From Sclerodactyla briareus (lineage: Eukaryota > Echinodermata > Holothuroidea > Dendrochirotida > Sclerodactylidae): a stretch of DNA of 64,000 nt. Shown in pieces: positions 50,651 to 61,920 of the stretch; the first letter of the stretch is position 1, and every line of letters begins with the position of its first letter. The translations under genes and the position numbers were made by a program. The stretch lies in contig JAODTK010005771.1 in the NCBI GenBank assembly GCA_026419785.1, forward strand, positions 248,001 to 312,000. The letters are read 5' to 3'. The notes under the pieces are model-generated. The model worked only from the letters and a program-made list of their open reading frames with translations. It was not told the origin of the DNA and ran no database searches.

Positions 50651-52440
50651 AGTGGCACAAGTATTGTTTGGGAAGTCAACAGCTTTTCTGGGAGTGTGTT
50701 ACCACAAATATGTTGCACTCGGTCGAGAAATTTATTAACTAGAAGTATATCCTTCTTTTATAGGAAGATTTTTTTACATTGTTCAATTGGCATCACATCA
50801 ACCACACAAATATGCATGCTATGATCTCTAGCTCCTAGCCTACAGCAACTTGAATTCGTGAAAATGTGATAAATATGTAATAAAATATATAAAGTAACGA
50901 ATAAATATTCATGACTCCATCAGCGAAATTAGTAATTGGAAATATATATCAACACCAAACAGACGTGTAGATTACCATACTCCGTATTGAAATGTATATC
51001 ACATCCTCTTGATATGAGCTTCCAAATGAGTCTAGCTGTATAATACTTCGAATTAACTTTCCGATTGTACTAGTAAGTCACATCCCCATATTGTTAGCTA
51101 TATAACAAGGTTCCACGATCTTCATACTTGTATTACTTGTCGTTATCATTTCAAATATGTTTATAGTAAATACAACGATAACACTGCACGGTTTTTCTTT
51201 TTTTTTGCACAACGTAAAGCGATTGGGACACTTCAACGTTCCTCCTATTCCTAATAAAAAAACGTGTCATGTGTCTCAATATGAAATTAATAAACGTCGG
51301 AATGGGGCTACAGGGCCGAGCGTCTGTATGTGACATTTTGCATTGGGTATATCAGTCGCCTTCGGCGTCGCTTTGTTCATAAAGAGATTGTGGCAGTAAT
51401 CGTAATAAGCTGACGAGGACTCGTTTCTGCTATCTTCTCTCTGATCTTGCTCACGGAATAACGTAATCTTGAACAAATCGTACTGCTGCGCATGAACCGC
51501 TTCTCTTGAGAACCAATCAATTCCATTCTGCTACTCAAATGCAATATACACCAACGTTCATCTGCACGTTTACATATAGTGGAAAGAAAAAAAAATGAAT
51601 AGGATCGATCCAATTGCTGAAAATTTGCGTTACACCACAACCATGGAAAATTCCGAACATTAACTGAAATATTGTCCGGTGATGTTATATCATTAAAATG
51701 TTGTGATACCTGCGAATTATATTTATAACTTCTTTGGTGAATACCCATTGATCTATGGCATTTGTATATTGACGGCTTGGAGTTATGAGGTAGGGCGCTA
51801 TTTGAAATTGATAACTGCACAGTAATTAGCGAACAATTGAGACCTATGTATACTTATGTATACTTTACTACCAGACGAAATGCATGTGTGGTGGATGAAG
51901 ATTAATTCGACGCAACCAAGTAGTCGACCGGCGAATGATGAGCACAAAAACTTGCGAGAGAAAACTACTGAATCACTGACCTAAAAATGAGTGAAGTAGT
52001 GAGAAAGCAATTCCAGTTAAAATAACGTTTAGGCTGAAACTATCACTATTTACGACAGCGAGGCCTAGGCTAGGCTTAGGCCCTAGGCTAGAAGTAGTAG
52101 CCAATTGGAAGTGAGCACCACCTTCCAGCAAAACACATTATTATGTTGATAAGCTAGCACCACATTCTCGTAAAAATGTGGTGCTTGGGTGTAGAAGAGG
52201 GGTCACAATTTTTTAATTCTAGAAATGAAAAGAACAGATCATTTCATGATTTCATGTTATAACCAATCACAGTAACAGTGCCCGGCAATTCTGGGACAAA
52301 GTGTGTATCTTCCAGGCCTAAGGCCCTGTCTTCTTGACATGTTGTTTCTATTTCTGGGGTCTGAAACTATTAATCCTTCCTCTATACCCCCAGCGCTACA
52401 TATTTCGGCCAAAAATGGACAAATCGCACATTCAATGGCA
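50651..52440. other. No gene recognised; short AGGCCTAGGC motif array
   Basis: A 147-codon minus-strand frame (51377-51820) shows no motif. At about 52062-52092 there is a short array of overlapping GGCCTAGGCTAGGCTTAGGC units. Nothing else is supported. Confidence 0.4.
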
Positions 52441-53260
52441 GATGTAGTTTGACCAACTGATTCTAAAAACAAAACCAAAAAACATCACGACAAATCACTA
52501 TGAACATCCTAACTGCACTGAATTCCAAATGAAAAACTTTGACCTGATTTCTTCGCACATAAAGGTCACACGGGGTCAATATATGGACCTTTGTTTTTCA
52601 GAAGGTACCTTTGAGATCCGAAAATGGCCACGGAAATTGATTCAGCCCCCCCCCCCCCCCCCCCTCCCCCAAATGTTAACAGTCATATTGAGGTCGTACT
52701 AGAAGCATTATGTATTCCAAAGTATACTGCCAAGCTATGCCAAAGAGGTATCAAAACCAACCTTTGACCCCTTGTTACTTGAGAACCGATTGCCCTATTG
52801 AAGCGGGTGTCTGTTCCCTTTTTCGTGTAATCAGCACACAGAGCTCTGTCACATATCCAAAAATTACCGCTTTCATTTTCTTTGCCCTGTAACTCTAAAA
52901 ATAGGCACATCTTCTTTAGAATTGACCTTTGACCTTTTGACCTCATCATCAGATGTAGTTTGACTCGCTGATTCTAAAAAAAAACCACAATGACAGATCA
53001 CTATAGACATCTTAACTGCACTAAGTTCCAAATGAAAATGACTTCTAATATCTTCGCAAAACCAAGGTCACTTGAGGTCAGTCTATGGACCATTTTGATC
53101 AGAAGGTAGCCAGACTACCTTTGAGATCCGAAAATAGCCATAAAAATTCGATCCGGCCCGGAAAATGGTAGAGGTCAAATTGAGGTTAAAGGTCACATGG
53201 ATGGGGGTCAACAAGTGGATCACAATGGCGCACCTCCTAACCTCGGCAGACATTTGGTTT
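52441..53260. repeat. Direct repeat pair, about 250 bp, 510 bp apart
   Basis: CAGATGTAGTTTGACCAACT at 52439 and CAGATGTAGTTTGACTCGCT at about 52950 each begin a unit with TGATTCTAAAAA, ATCTTAACTGCACT or its variant, TTCCAAATGAAAA, then TTTGAGATCCGAAAATGGCC or its variant. The first unit is interrupted by a run of 19 C (about 52646-52664). Both are rich in AGGTCA-like hexamers. Confidence 0.75.
52923..52943 (-). promoter_or_regulatory. Perfect DR1 nuclear-receptor-type motif
   Basis: TGACCTTTGACCT at 52923-52935 is, on the minus strand, AGGTCA-A-AGGTCA, the consensus DR1 site bound by RXR/HNF4/PPAR-type receptors. A third half-site follows two bases later (52938-52943). It lies inside a repeat and no nearby promoter is known, so function is unproven. 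Confidence 0.4.
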
Positions 53261-53570
53261 TCATGTTAAGGAAAAAAAAAACTTGTTGACCTCTAATTGA
53301 CCTTTGCTAACCTTGGATGAAGTGACCGTTATGTTTGAATGTGATCCCTCACATCAGTCGCAACTAGTCTCAAAAGATCAACGAAGTGGGACCTTGCTAA
53401 TTGTTATTGCCCTTTTAAATATTTCTGATTTTGGCCTCTCATTGACCTTTGGTGACCGTGACAGGCAACAGGAAAAATAGGGATAAACTACACCACATGA
53501 CGAACCTACATGCTGAATATGAACTTGATACATGCTTGCGTCTTCATATATCGTCCGAGCAAAAGGTGTC

Positions 53571-53583
53571 ACATACACACGCA

Positions 53584-53616
<33 letters not shown>

Positions 53617-53632
53617 ACGGACTCACACACAT
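53571..53632. repeat. CA/CG microsatellite
   Basis: A (CA)n run that passes through a pure GCGCGC block and returns to CA. Confidence 0.95.
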
Positions 53633-53639
53633 ACATGCG

Positions 53640-53981
53640 TGACCGCATACATTCTTTGCCGTTGGCAAGAAATCAGAAATGTAAAATCGGTGAGCTAGTT
53701 TCAAGGCTGATTGAAGTGTGTGGCCACCTCACAACAATTTGTTGAGTTGACACAGCGGATTTGTGATCACGGAAACAGACTTTGAATGAAGTGGAAGTAG
53801 AACCGATATATTGTACACGGCATTTAACGCATGTAGCGAGGTAGATGACATTCATAGTGTTGCAAGTGATATAGGAACGGCCAGTGACAGTGCTAGTGAA
53901 GACAGGATGAGTTGCGTGGAAAATAACGACACTTCCTGTTACACAGAGAAACACCTCTTGCATTTGACTCTTCATACGCAT
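53640..53981 (-). mobile_element. GIY-YIG retroelement fragment, second family
   Basis: The minus strand encodes SYITCNTMNVIYLATCVKCR, then VQYIGSTSTSFKVCFRDHKS, a GIY-YIG core (V-I-Y-L, Q-Y-I-G-S-T, K-x-x-F-R-x-H). After one frame change it continues CEVATHFNQPENKLTDFTF, the C-E-V-A-x-H-F block that follows in this family. Such domains sit at the C-terminus of Penelope-like and some other retroelement polymerases. The fragment ends near the CA microsatellite. Its spelling differs clearly from the modules at 28-29 kb, so it is another family. Confidence 0.72.
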
Positions 53982-54023
53982 CGTTTTTTTCAGCTAGAGG
54001 GCGCTACGAGTTCTCTTGGACAT

Positions 54024-54095
54024 GGCTCCATCGGAAGCTTAACCGGTGACTCGTTGCTTGACGTGCACGTGCCTTAACCATTGAGCTATGGAACC
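54024..54095 (-). tRNA. tRNA-like cloverleaf, probably a SINE head or pseudogene
   Basis: 72 nt on the minus strand. The acceptor GGTTCCA pairs with TGGAGCC (one G-T wobble). TAGCTCAATGGTTAAGGC is a good A box and D arm. The anticodon region CGTGC-ACGTCAA-GCAACG places GTC (Asp) but has C where U33 is invariant and a bulge in the stem. The T arm ACCGGTTAAGCTTCCGAT lacks one base of the usual GGTTCRANNCC. These flaws argue against a working tRNA. It directly precedes, on the same strand, the GIY-YIG fragment. Confidence 0.4.
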
Positions 54096-54400
54096 AACTC
54101 CTAGCGGAGTACACCGGGGGTCAAAGTATTAAATCAACAATCAACACATAGTAAACACGAGAAGTCCAAAAATCAAATCGAAAATTAGGGTGGATACTTT
54201 CTGATGTAACTTAGTACTTCTTATGTTCTTGGTGTAGGTGCTGGTAATTCTTGCAGAAAATAGTGATCAAATTCAGAAAATGAACGTTACCACGAACAAA
54301 CTTCAATTCTCCTGATCTCCTCGAGTAATTATCAAATTTCACTTCTATTGTTTAATCGTACTCCCAAGTCGCACGAGAGTGAACGGAATCTTTCAGTACT

Positions 54401-54566
54401 AAAACGTTGGTCAAGTATCCAACAACCTCAAAAGTTGGGCAAAAATTGACTATCGACAATCCATTCCAATGACGAGCCATATAGCTTAACATGAGATTTG
54501 TTTATTGATTGGTCAACTTGGTTTTACCCAACTTTTGAGGTTGCTGAATACTTGCCCAACCTTTCA
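54401..54566. mobile_element. Small inverted-repeat element, about 165 bp
   Basis: The left part has GGTCAAGTATCCAACAACC then TCAAAAGTTGGGCAAAA. The right part, on the minus strand, has GGGCAAGTATTCAGCAACC then TCAAAAGTTGGGTAAAA. The arms are about 45 bp with a 70-bp centre. There is no coding capacity and the family is not recognised. Confidence 0.65.
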
Positions 54567-55049
54567 ATATTTGCCCAACCCTTTTCATATATATAATGTA
54601 TAAATTGCATACATCTAAAGAGGCAATTTTAGTTCGTTTTTTTAATTCGTTCTATTTATTAACCTTTGCAGCTGACTGTGATTTTTGAAGTTCTAATATT
54701 TTGCAGCGAGTAGGTTAAATTATGTTCCGAATCAACTGAAATAACGGATAAACGTGTACAAATCTGACGCCTATTATTGCAGTATGGCATATACTCATGC
54801 CTGCCTGAACATGCAGTCGCGTGCAATGACCAACGGTTGTTACAATTCCGTGCATTTCACCAGTATAATTTCCCCCTGTGGGATGTATTAGTAAACTGCA
54901 TTTCATCAACTCTATACCACTAGTTGTGACTAGGTGAGAGCCTCTCTTCTTCTGGAACTGTGTATGTAACCTCATACAGCACTCTCCTGAATTGAGTGAC
55001 TATCATAAGGAGAGAGGGGTGGCCTCAGTGGAAAGGCACGGTGATGGAC

Positions 55050-55230
55050 AATTCAGCGAATAGCGCTCTACAAAACATACTCTTTCGATTGATCTGGTAT
55101 TTAGTTCGGTATTTAGATGAGCGCTGTCTAAGATGAACAATTCAGCAAACACTCTTCTAAAACATGACTCTTTCGGTAAATCAGGTATTTGGTTCGGTAT
55201 TTAGATTAATGCTCTCCTGGCGAATCCACG
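55050..55230 (+). repeat. Two-copy tandem duplication, period about 89 bp
   Basis: AATTCAGCGAATAGCGCTCT at about 55050 and AATTCAGCAAACACTCTTCT at about 55139 each start a unit continuing with AAAACATnACTCTTTCG and GGTATTTnGTTCGGTATTTA. Confidence 0.75.
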
Positions 55231-55829
55231 GGGCCACGTTTACAGTACGAGGAGAGAGAAGGGAACGTGATTCTTGAATGTCAATGACCGATTACTTCTT
55301 GCTGTAATGTTCGCGAAGTACCGTCACCGAATGTGAGGTCGCTGATTTCACAGGCCTGTACAACTCTGTAACCCGACAATTTGCCAGATATCGTGCTAAT
55401 GTGTATTGGACTCGATAGCATTCATGGAGTAGATCTAACTTTACTGCACTGCTTGATGGCTTGTGCGAGGGCATAAATTTGAGCAAAAAGACAAGTGTGA
55501 GACAATAACCTTACCTCATAGTAAATCTCGCAGACATCTAGTTAATCTGGTAGCTCTCCGTTAAACGTCTCAATTGACAACTTATCTTTCGATAGGTAAG
55601 GATTTCACACATACCCTGTTTGGACAGCCTGACAAAAACATCTTTATGGAGAAAACTGTCGTAATGTTTAATCAAGATGAGACCCAATTACCTTTCCTAG
55701 CAGCTTCCGTACACTGCTTAAAAGGTTTCAGCGTAGAGTCGAAATCACACCAATATACCTTTCTGAGTTAACCACATGAAATTCTTGGCCATTCAAACTG
55801 GAGGAACGCTGCCGTTATGATAGGCGATA

Positions 55830-56075
55830 TGCATCACGTTGCATTTTTCGGCGTTAGAAAGCAATTGCCAATCGGAAGACCATTAGGAGATTCAAATCCT
55901 TTAGAACAATTGCGACATTGTATTTGAAGCCACTTCCCGATACAAGTTGGTGCCGTCAGCAAATTTCTCGAATCTAGATTGCACAGAGTCTTTGAGATCG
56001 TTATTATGAAGCAGAAAGAGTAAGGGACCGAGGCCCAAACCTTGAGGAACTCCACATGTGAGCTTCTGCTAGTAC
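55830..56075 (-). mobile_element. LINE RT palm fragment with altered catalytic motif
   Basis: On the minus strand, allowing frame changes, VEFLKV then GLGPLLFLL gives the GVPQG-x-x-L-G-P-L-L-F turn, followed by NNDLKDSVQSRFEKFADGTN. FADG stands at the catalytic Y/FADD position (GGC for the second Asp), then LYRE, QLFKDLN and FNAEKCN. The order of blocks is that of non-LTR retrotransposon RTs. It is a short dead fragment. Confidence 0.7.
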
Positions 56076-56831
56076 ACTCCGCGGCACTTATAGTGGCCCT
56101 CCGCCTAAATACCCTCACTCTCGGGGGTAAGTAATCTTGAAAGTTTGTATTTTTTATTACCAGAGATTGTTATTCTAGTTATATGGTGAGCAAACATCAA
56201 TATATTTGTGTACGCTTGTGTACCCACTTATATTGGCGCTCTTCTAAGATCGACTCGATGGAAAATCCTAGACATATGCAAGCAGTTCAATATAATCCAA
56301 AACGTTGTCTCTAGGACTCCGAAGATATACCCCTCCCCCCACCCCGTTATGGCTATTCACACGCCTCGAACCTAGGTCCGAGTGTCCGCCGTCCTTTAGT
56401 TCTTGTAATTGCTATTTCCAGATTTGGGGTGCTAGAAATCAGAATGTTCTTGTACGCCCCAAGCCACCCATAGGTGCACTTCGTTCAGATACCCTCACCC
56501 CAGGGGGAAAATATCCTGGTCAATATTGCAGAATTATTTTTCTAGGAGTACTCCAGTCACACTTATGCCCCCTGTTTTGGAACTCCCAGATTTCAGGTTG
56601 GAGTGTGTGTTGGTGCTTTATATCACCATAATATTATGATACCCGAAAGGGGTTTTACCTAGTACGAAGCAGAAGCAGATATTACCAGAATTTGTTCTTC
56701 CAGTGACCTGGGAGCCTAACATCACCATTGCAATATAGCTAAATGTTGTTCCTACTCCAACCATCCTATGCCCCTGTAGTGGTGCAACTTCGATCTGCTT
56801 TGACATTCCGTCCATCTATCCAACTGTCTAC

Positions 56832-56908
56832 CTCTGTCTGTCTGTCTGTCTGTCTGTCTGTTTTGTCTGACAGTCTGTCTGTCTGTTTGTCTGTCTGTTT
56901 GTCTGTCC
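56832..56908 (+). repeat. TGTC tetranucleotide microsatellite
   Basis: About 17 interrupted CTGT units. Confidence 0.95.
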
Positions 56909-57959
56909 ATTGGCATTGACAGTAGGGTTCTTCTTCACTTATATGCAACCTACATACTCATCCTGATGTTATTCTCGCAATCTCCTGATATTGTGCCCGC
57001 CGGCTGTCGCTTTTCACCACAGTCTATTGAACTTCTATTGAAAATCAACTGTCTTTATTCAATTCTCTATTTATTTATTATCAGTCATTAGTTATCAGTT
57101 ATTATGCTGTCAATGCATTGTTCCTTCCAAGATACTGGGGAGAATAAAATTTGGTGTCTAACTTCCAATGCTTTTGAGAATACGGCACTACGTCCCACAT
57201 TTTTTTCCTATACTCTGGAGTTTGAGGCACCCCTGAAATTACACAGAAATGAACGCACTACAGTTGTATATTCCCTTGCCATTTCTCATAAATTGATTCT
57301 CCAAAATATAGGCAACTCTCCCTACGCAACCAATAGTGTGTTTGATCAAGAAAAAACAAAAACAAACCCACACACACACACAACTACGGAAAGACGGTGT
57401 AATAGTGGGGGTGTCAGAAAATCACTTGTTCACCCCGGCCCGGGTATAGTTCCGCTACTACTACTCCCAATACTACACTTATATTCGTTTGCCTGACATC
57501 CATATAATCTAGTTGAATTTTTCTGCCGAACACCTAGATATTCCCCACGGTTAACAGCGACCCTATTATCACGTATGCGACGACACGCCAAGTAGCACAC
57601 GCATACAACTGATTGACAATTCCTGGCCAACTGCCCACAAGGGCAAAACTTTATGTGATTTTGTGAGAGGGGACTTTGCAAAAATCAGTCACATGTTAGA
57701 AAAACACCGCTCTGGTGACAATGTATACAATGCGTTTGTCGTCCCGCTATTCTCGTGATATGATTAATGGCAAACTGTGACGAGTTTCACGTGGGCAAGG
57801 CGGGAGTGCGGTTCCCAATGAACCCAATAAACATGGATTTACCATAACTCAGGGTATATCTTAAACCGGCCATCATATGGCATGCTAAGGAAACTTCACC
57901 GACTGGTTAGAAACACGGAATGAAATCGTACGGTAACAAACATTGAGGAAAAGAAGTGA

Positions 57960-58890
57960 GATGGTGCGTTCTTGATAATTTTGCCAGGGGCGGCGATCTG
58001 AGCGGAGCGCCACCAGTGGTAGGCGCGTAGCGTCGAAGAAATTTTTCGCTTTACAGACCCTCCAGATTGCAGAAAACGGCACTTCCTGGGCCGTATAGCA
58101 GTAAGCGACATACCTGAAATTGGCAAAAAAAAAAATCTTTTTTTTTTCAAGCAAAATTCTTGAAGGAACTGTCGATGTTCATTCCTTACAATTCGGGCCA
58201 CCATCGGTTGACGTGTAGCGTTCAAGATTTTTATTTATTTCACAGACCCCCAGTATTGCAGGATATGGCACTTCCCGGAAGAACAAATTTGAACAAGAAA
58301 CGTTTTTGAAAAAATTGAATTATGTTTATTCCTTACAATTCGGGCCACCATCGGTTGACGCGTAGCGTACAAGAACGTTTTTCGTTTTACAAACCCCCCA
58401 GATTGCAGGAAATGGCACTCCCGGGCCGTATGGCAGTAGGCAACAACTCTGAAATTAGCAATAAATTTCCGAAACGTTTTTTCAAGGAATTTTCTTGAAG
58501 GAACTGTCGATGTTCATTCCTTACAATTCGGGCCACCATCGGTCGATGTGTAGCGTACAAGAATTTTTGTTTTCATTCACAGACCCCCAGTATTGCAGGA
58601 TATGGCACTTCCCGGGCTGTATGGCAGTAAGCAGCACCCTAAAGTTGACGATAATATCTAGAGTTTTAATTTCAATCTTAATCTTAATCTTAAGAAACTG
58701 ATCTATGTTCATTCATTATAATTCACCCCAACATCAGTTGACGCGTAGCGTACAAGAACGTTTTTCGTTTTACAACCCCCCAGATTAAGAGAGCCGGGCA
58801 CTTCCCGGGTTCCATGGCAGTAACAACATCATTAAAATTGACGATAAATTTCCTAAACAGTGATCGAAGTTTATTCCTTACAATTCATCA
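57960..58890 (+). repeat. Satellite of two alternating monomer types, 147-195 bp
   Basis: The anchor TAGCG occurs at 58028, 58216, 58363, 58551 and 58746. Units alternate in type. B units read GCGTAGCGTnnAAGAA followed by TTCG(C/T)TTTACA and CAGATTGCAGG or a close variant. A units read GTGTAGCGT followed by TTTCACAGACCCCCAGTATTG or a close variant. Order is B-A-B-A-B. All share ATTCCTTACAATTCGGGCCA upstream (worn in the first and last) and CACTTCCCGGGCCGTATGGC downstream. Not coding. Confidence 0.82.
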
Positions 58891-60686
58891 TCGCGGTCTT
58901 CATTCTCACTATACCCCTATTTTTCAGAGGTCTTTCGAGAGAAAGTCCTGAACATTCTTTTTATTCATTAGGCGCCCTTCCGTGCTGATAACTACGCGAT
59001 ACGACAATCTAATCAGAAGTTTATAGCCTACTTGAACCCCGGCCTACAAAACTGAATATTATCAATATTACAATCATCACAGAGCGATACCTCATTTTGA
59101 ATATACGTGACTCTTATAATGCAGGTTGATATTCAGTATAGTTGCTTGAGCTGGTTAATCTAATGTTTGTTCTTTCTCAGTTACAAAGCCTGCTGGTGGG
59201 GTCACTTTAGTATAATAGTCAGAACACAATGGTGCTCAACTGAGCATGAACACTATTCGTTGAAGGCAGGTGTTGGTGTTGGTGTATGTCTTTCACAAGA
59301 GGTATCACACTTTTGAATGGTTTCTGAGCGAAGAATATTAATTCATTTGCTAAGGCACTGCCCCAGTTTTAGACTGTATACAGTATTCAGGTTGAAACGT
59401 CCATTCTTCTTATAACTAATAACTGCGGGAGTATTTATTGCAAAGTGGAAATACTGAAAGAGTCGTAGCCTAACCCACGTCGGTTTCGAAATTTAACTAA
59501 CAACCCTCGGATTGTATATAGTGAACTAGCAGTGCGTGAAACCGGTCAACAAAATCGGTGCTTGGCTTTATATACATGTCAGTAGCTCAAGGTAGAAATC
59601 GGTACTTCGTCTGCATGAACTGTTTAAAGCTACAGGCAGATTGATACCTATATTCGCTTTACGCAGTGGTTTTGAGTTTGACCCCATGTCCGCTGTTTTT
59701 GGCCTAGCTGGCTGCGTGGGGGAAACACAAGTTAATCAAGAGCATATTTTAGGTATACATATTGTGGACTCCAATTCACCACGGTACAGACGTTCCCATG
59801 GCAAACAGTGTTCAACGACGACATCAATTTTTGCTGAAGTTTCCACTGTATCCATTGTTATTTATATAGTTTCAAAACCTTTTCAGTACTACAAAAGTGC
59901 TGCTGAGTAGTTGCATTCAAACGTCATGAAGCAGTTAAGTCATCAGTTTAGCGAATCACGATCAGGTGGAAAGGGACTCCAAATTTGTCAAGACATCATG
60001 ACATGTGCCAGTAACGAGGCCTACAATGACAGCGGTATAGTATATCGACGTCGGGATATACTATTATGTATGTGATCCAATGGAAGTATTGTACAATTAC
60101 GTTGTGTAGGTTCATTGTTTCAACAGGACCTCTATTCGCCCTACATTCTACTCATACAGCTAGGAGCCATGGTAACTTCACTCCCTGTTGACCATCACAC
60201 ATATGGATAACCATACAACATTGTTCTTATAGGTGATTTTATAACGTCACCGATAGTGTTTACTCACCTGCATAGAACGAGCGACCACTAACCGCCGATC
60301 TTTCAGTGATTTTCTGTGTGACAAGTGAACAGTGTGTGTTGAAGTCATTGTGTTTCCATTCCCCTATATTGACATTTTGCAGTATGTCAATAAGCATGAC
60401 ACGGTACGTTTCCCCGTTCGTTGGGACCTCCCTGTGCAACGGAATATCGCATAGTACTACAACATGGGTGGACTGGTGGGCTGGTTCGGAGCTAAGTACG
60501 GTGTCCCTGTTTGGACACCGAAGAGAATATGCTCGATATATCGTTACACCAGTGTATCTCATATCCATCCGCAAATAGTATCAAATTCAGTCTATAGGCA
60601 GAACCGACTACATTGAGAGACAGAAGCGTAGATTACATAGATTCCTTGCGGACAAACTTCTATTATATGGTAAAATTGTAAAGCCC
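58891..60686. other. Upstream region of the sulfotransferase exon
   Basis: No repeat or exon could be named. The last few hundred bases may hold the promoter and 5' UTR of the sulfotransferase gene; no TATA box could be fixed with confidence. Confidence 0.35.
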
Positions 60687-61371
60687 ATGGGAGCCGTGGA
60701 AGACGAATTGCCATCAAAAATAGAGATGTTAGCCATCTTGGAGGAACTGAGGAGGACGAATCATCTTAATAGATGTTTGGCTCAAACCCTCGTTCTACTA
60801 TGCATTCTGATGACCCTGGGAGGACTCTTCGTCACGGTCCGAATGCACGCAACTGATCCCGGCTCTTTCGGGTACTCCCGGCCGTCAGGGGACGCCATCG
60901 AGAGAGATGAGAGGCCGGCGGCTGATGACAGCGCAGGACGGAGAGAGCCGTGACGAGCTGGAGAGCACGGCGTCCTTCGAAGAGGAACGAGACGATTCCG
61001 ACGTCGACAGACTTCCTCTCGAGCCTATCGAAGTGCTCGACTACGGGGAATCGAGGAACGATCAACTGTTCGGATGCTACGACTATCATGAAGGGAATCT
61101 CGGTATCGCCCGAACGAAAGCCCCGCAGGAGGTACTGGAAGACTCCAATGTTCAAGGAAGCCGCCAGGGCCTGGATAATCGGAGTCAAGAAGTGCGGTTC
61201 ACAGACCTTAACTGGGCTACTAGATCTGCCCCCGAGTATCGTGTCCAGCATATATCTTGACAAAACCGATGAGATGTTTTCAAGCAAGTCCCAGTTTACG
61301 GAGACGTACATGCCATTGACGACCCCGACAGAGATGGCGCTGTTTGACATGGTGGGATTGGCAAAACAGGT
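60687..61371 (+). CDS. Type II membrane sulfotransferase, HS 3-O-sulfotransferase-like, first coding exon
   Basis: Such Golgi enzymes move a sulfo group from PAPS to glycosaminoglycan sugars. The ATG at 60687 has a good context (cccATGG). A 27-residue cytoplasmic tail leads to one membrane segment (residues about 30-51, CLAQTLVLLCILMTLGGLFV), giving type II topology. A stem rich in Asp/Glu/Arg follows in a second frame (ELESTASFEEERDDSDVD). In a third frame comes RAWIIGVKKCGSQTLTGLL, matching the 5'-phosphosulfate binding motif (I-I-G-V-K/R-K-x-G-T-x-x-L); the Lys-Lys pair is the PAPS-contacting feature. DLPPSIV fits family L-x-x-H-P-x-V and TYMPLTTPTEMAL fits Y-x-x-x-M-P-x-T-T-P. The exon ends at the donor CAG/GTTAGT (61371/61372). 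Two frame changes are needed (about 60935-60950 and 61090-61115). Later exons are not found downstream to 64000. Sulfotransferase is fairly sure; the 3-O subclass is inference. Confidence 0.65.
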
Positions 61372-61920
61372 TAGTATGCCATTTTGCAGCTACATGCTTA
61401 GTCGAGTCATTTGTGGGTGACGCACGTTTGGTGACGTGACTGACGTTAAAAAAATATTCATACGAGGTTCGATAGGTACAGGCAATTGGGAGGGGGGGGG
61501 GGGTATCGTTCGAATCCTGGTAACACGTTTGGGAAGGATATCCTGAAAGTGCAAATAGGTCAGGTATAACATTGCGAGACACTCGTGTTAAAACAGGGTC
61601 TCGAAACTAACAGCCATTTTGACTACACGGATAGAGCACTAGATATTCATAGATTGCCCGCCCCTCTAACAAGAGTAGCTAAAGCCATGGAAAAAAAAAA
61701 ACTAGTCAAGTTGCACCGAGGAAAAATGGACAAGTGATAACGATTTTACTCTCTTTATCTGAAGGGTTTGTGATTAGCTGCGTTTCGTGGCTAGCTGATT
61801 TGCATATAAACATATCATCATGCATGGCATTCAAATACCCATTTCGTCATTTTTCAAACGATGTGTTAGCAGACTAGTACCAGCTGCCCGCGGTAATTCC
61901 CCTACTACAGGCCCATGTCG
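61372..61920. other. Probable intron 1 of the sulfotransferase gene
   Basis: Follows the splice donor at 61372. It contains a G run at about 61490-61503 and no exon that I can recognise. Confidence 0.45.

Noticed and set aside
51377-51820. Minus-strand frame of 147 codons
   Set aside because: Random-looking composition without motif.
61490-61530. B-box-like GTTCGAATCC after a G run, suggesting a tRNA or SINE
   Set aside because: No A box at suitable distance upstream and no acceptor pairing.
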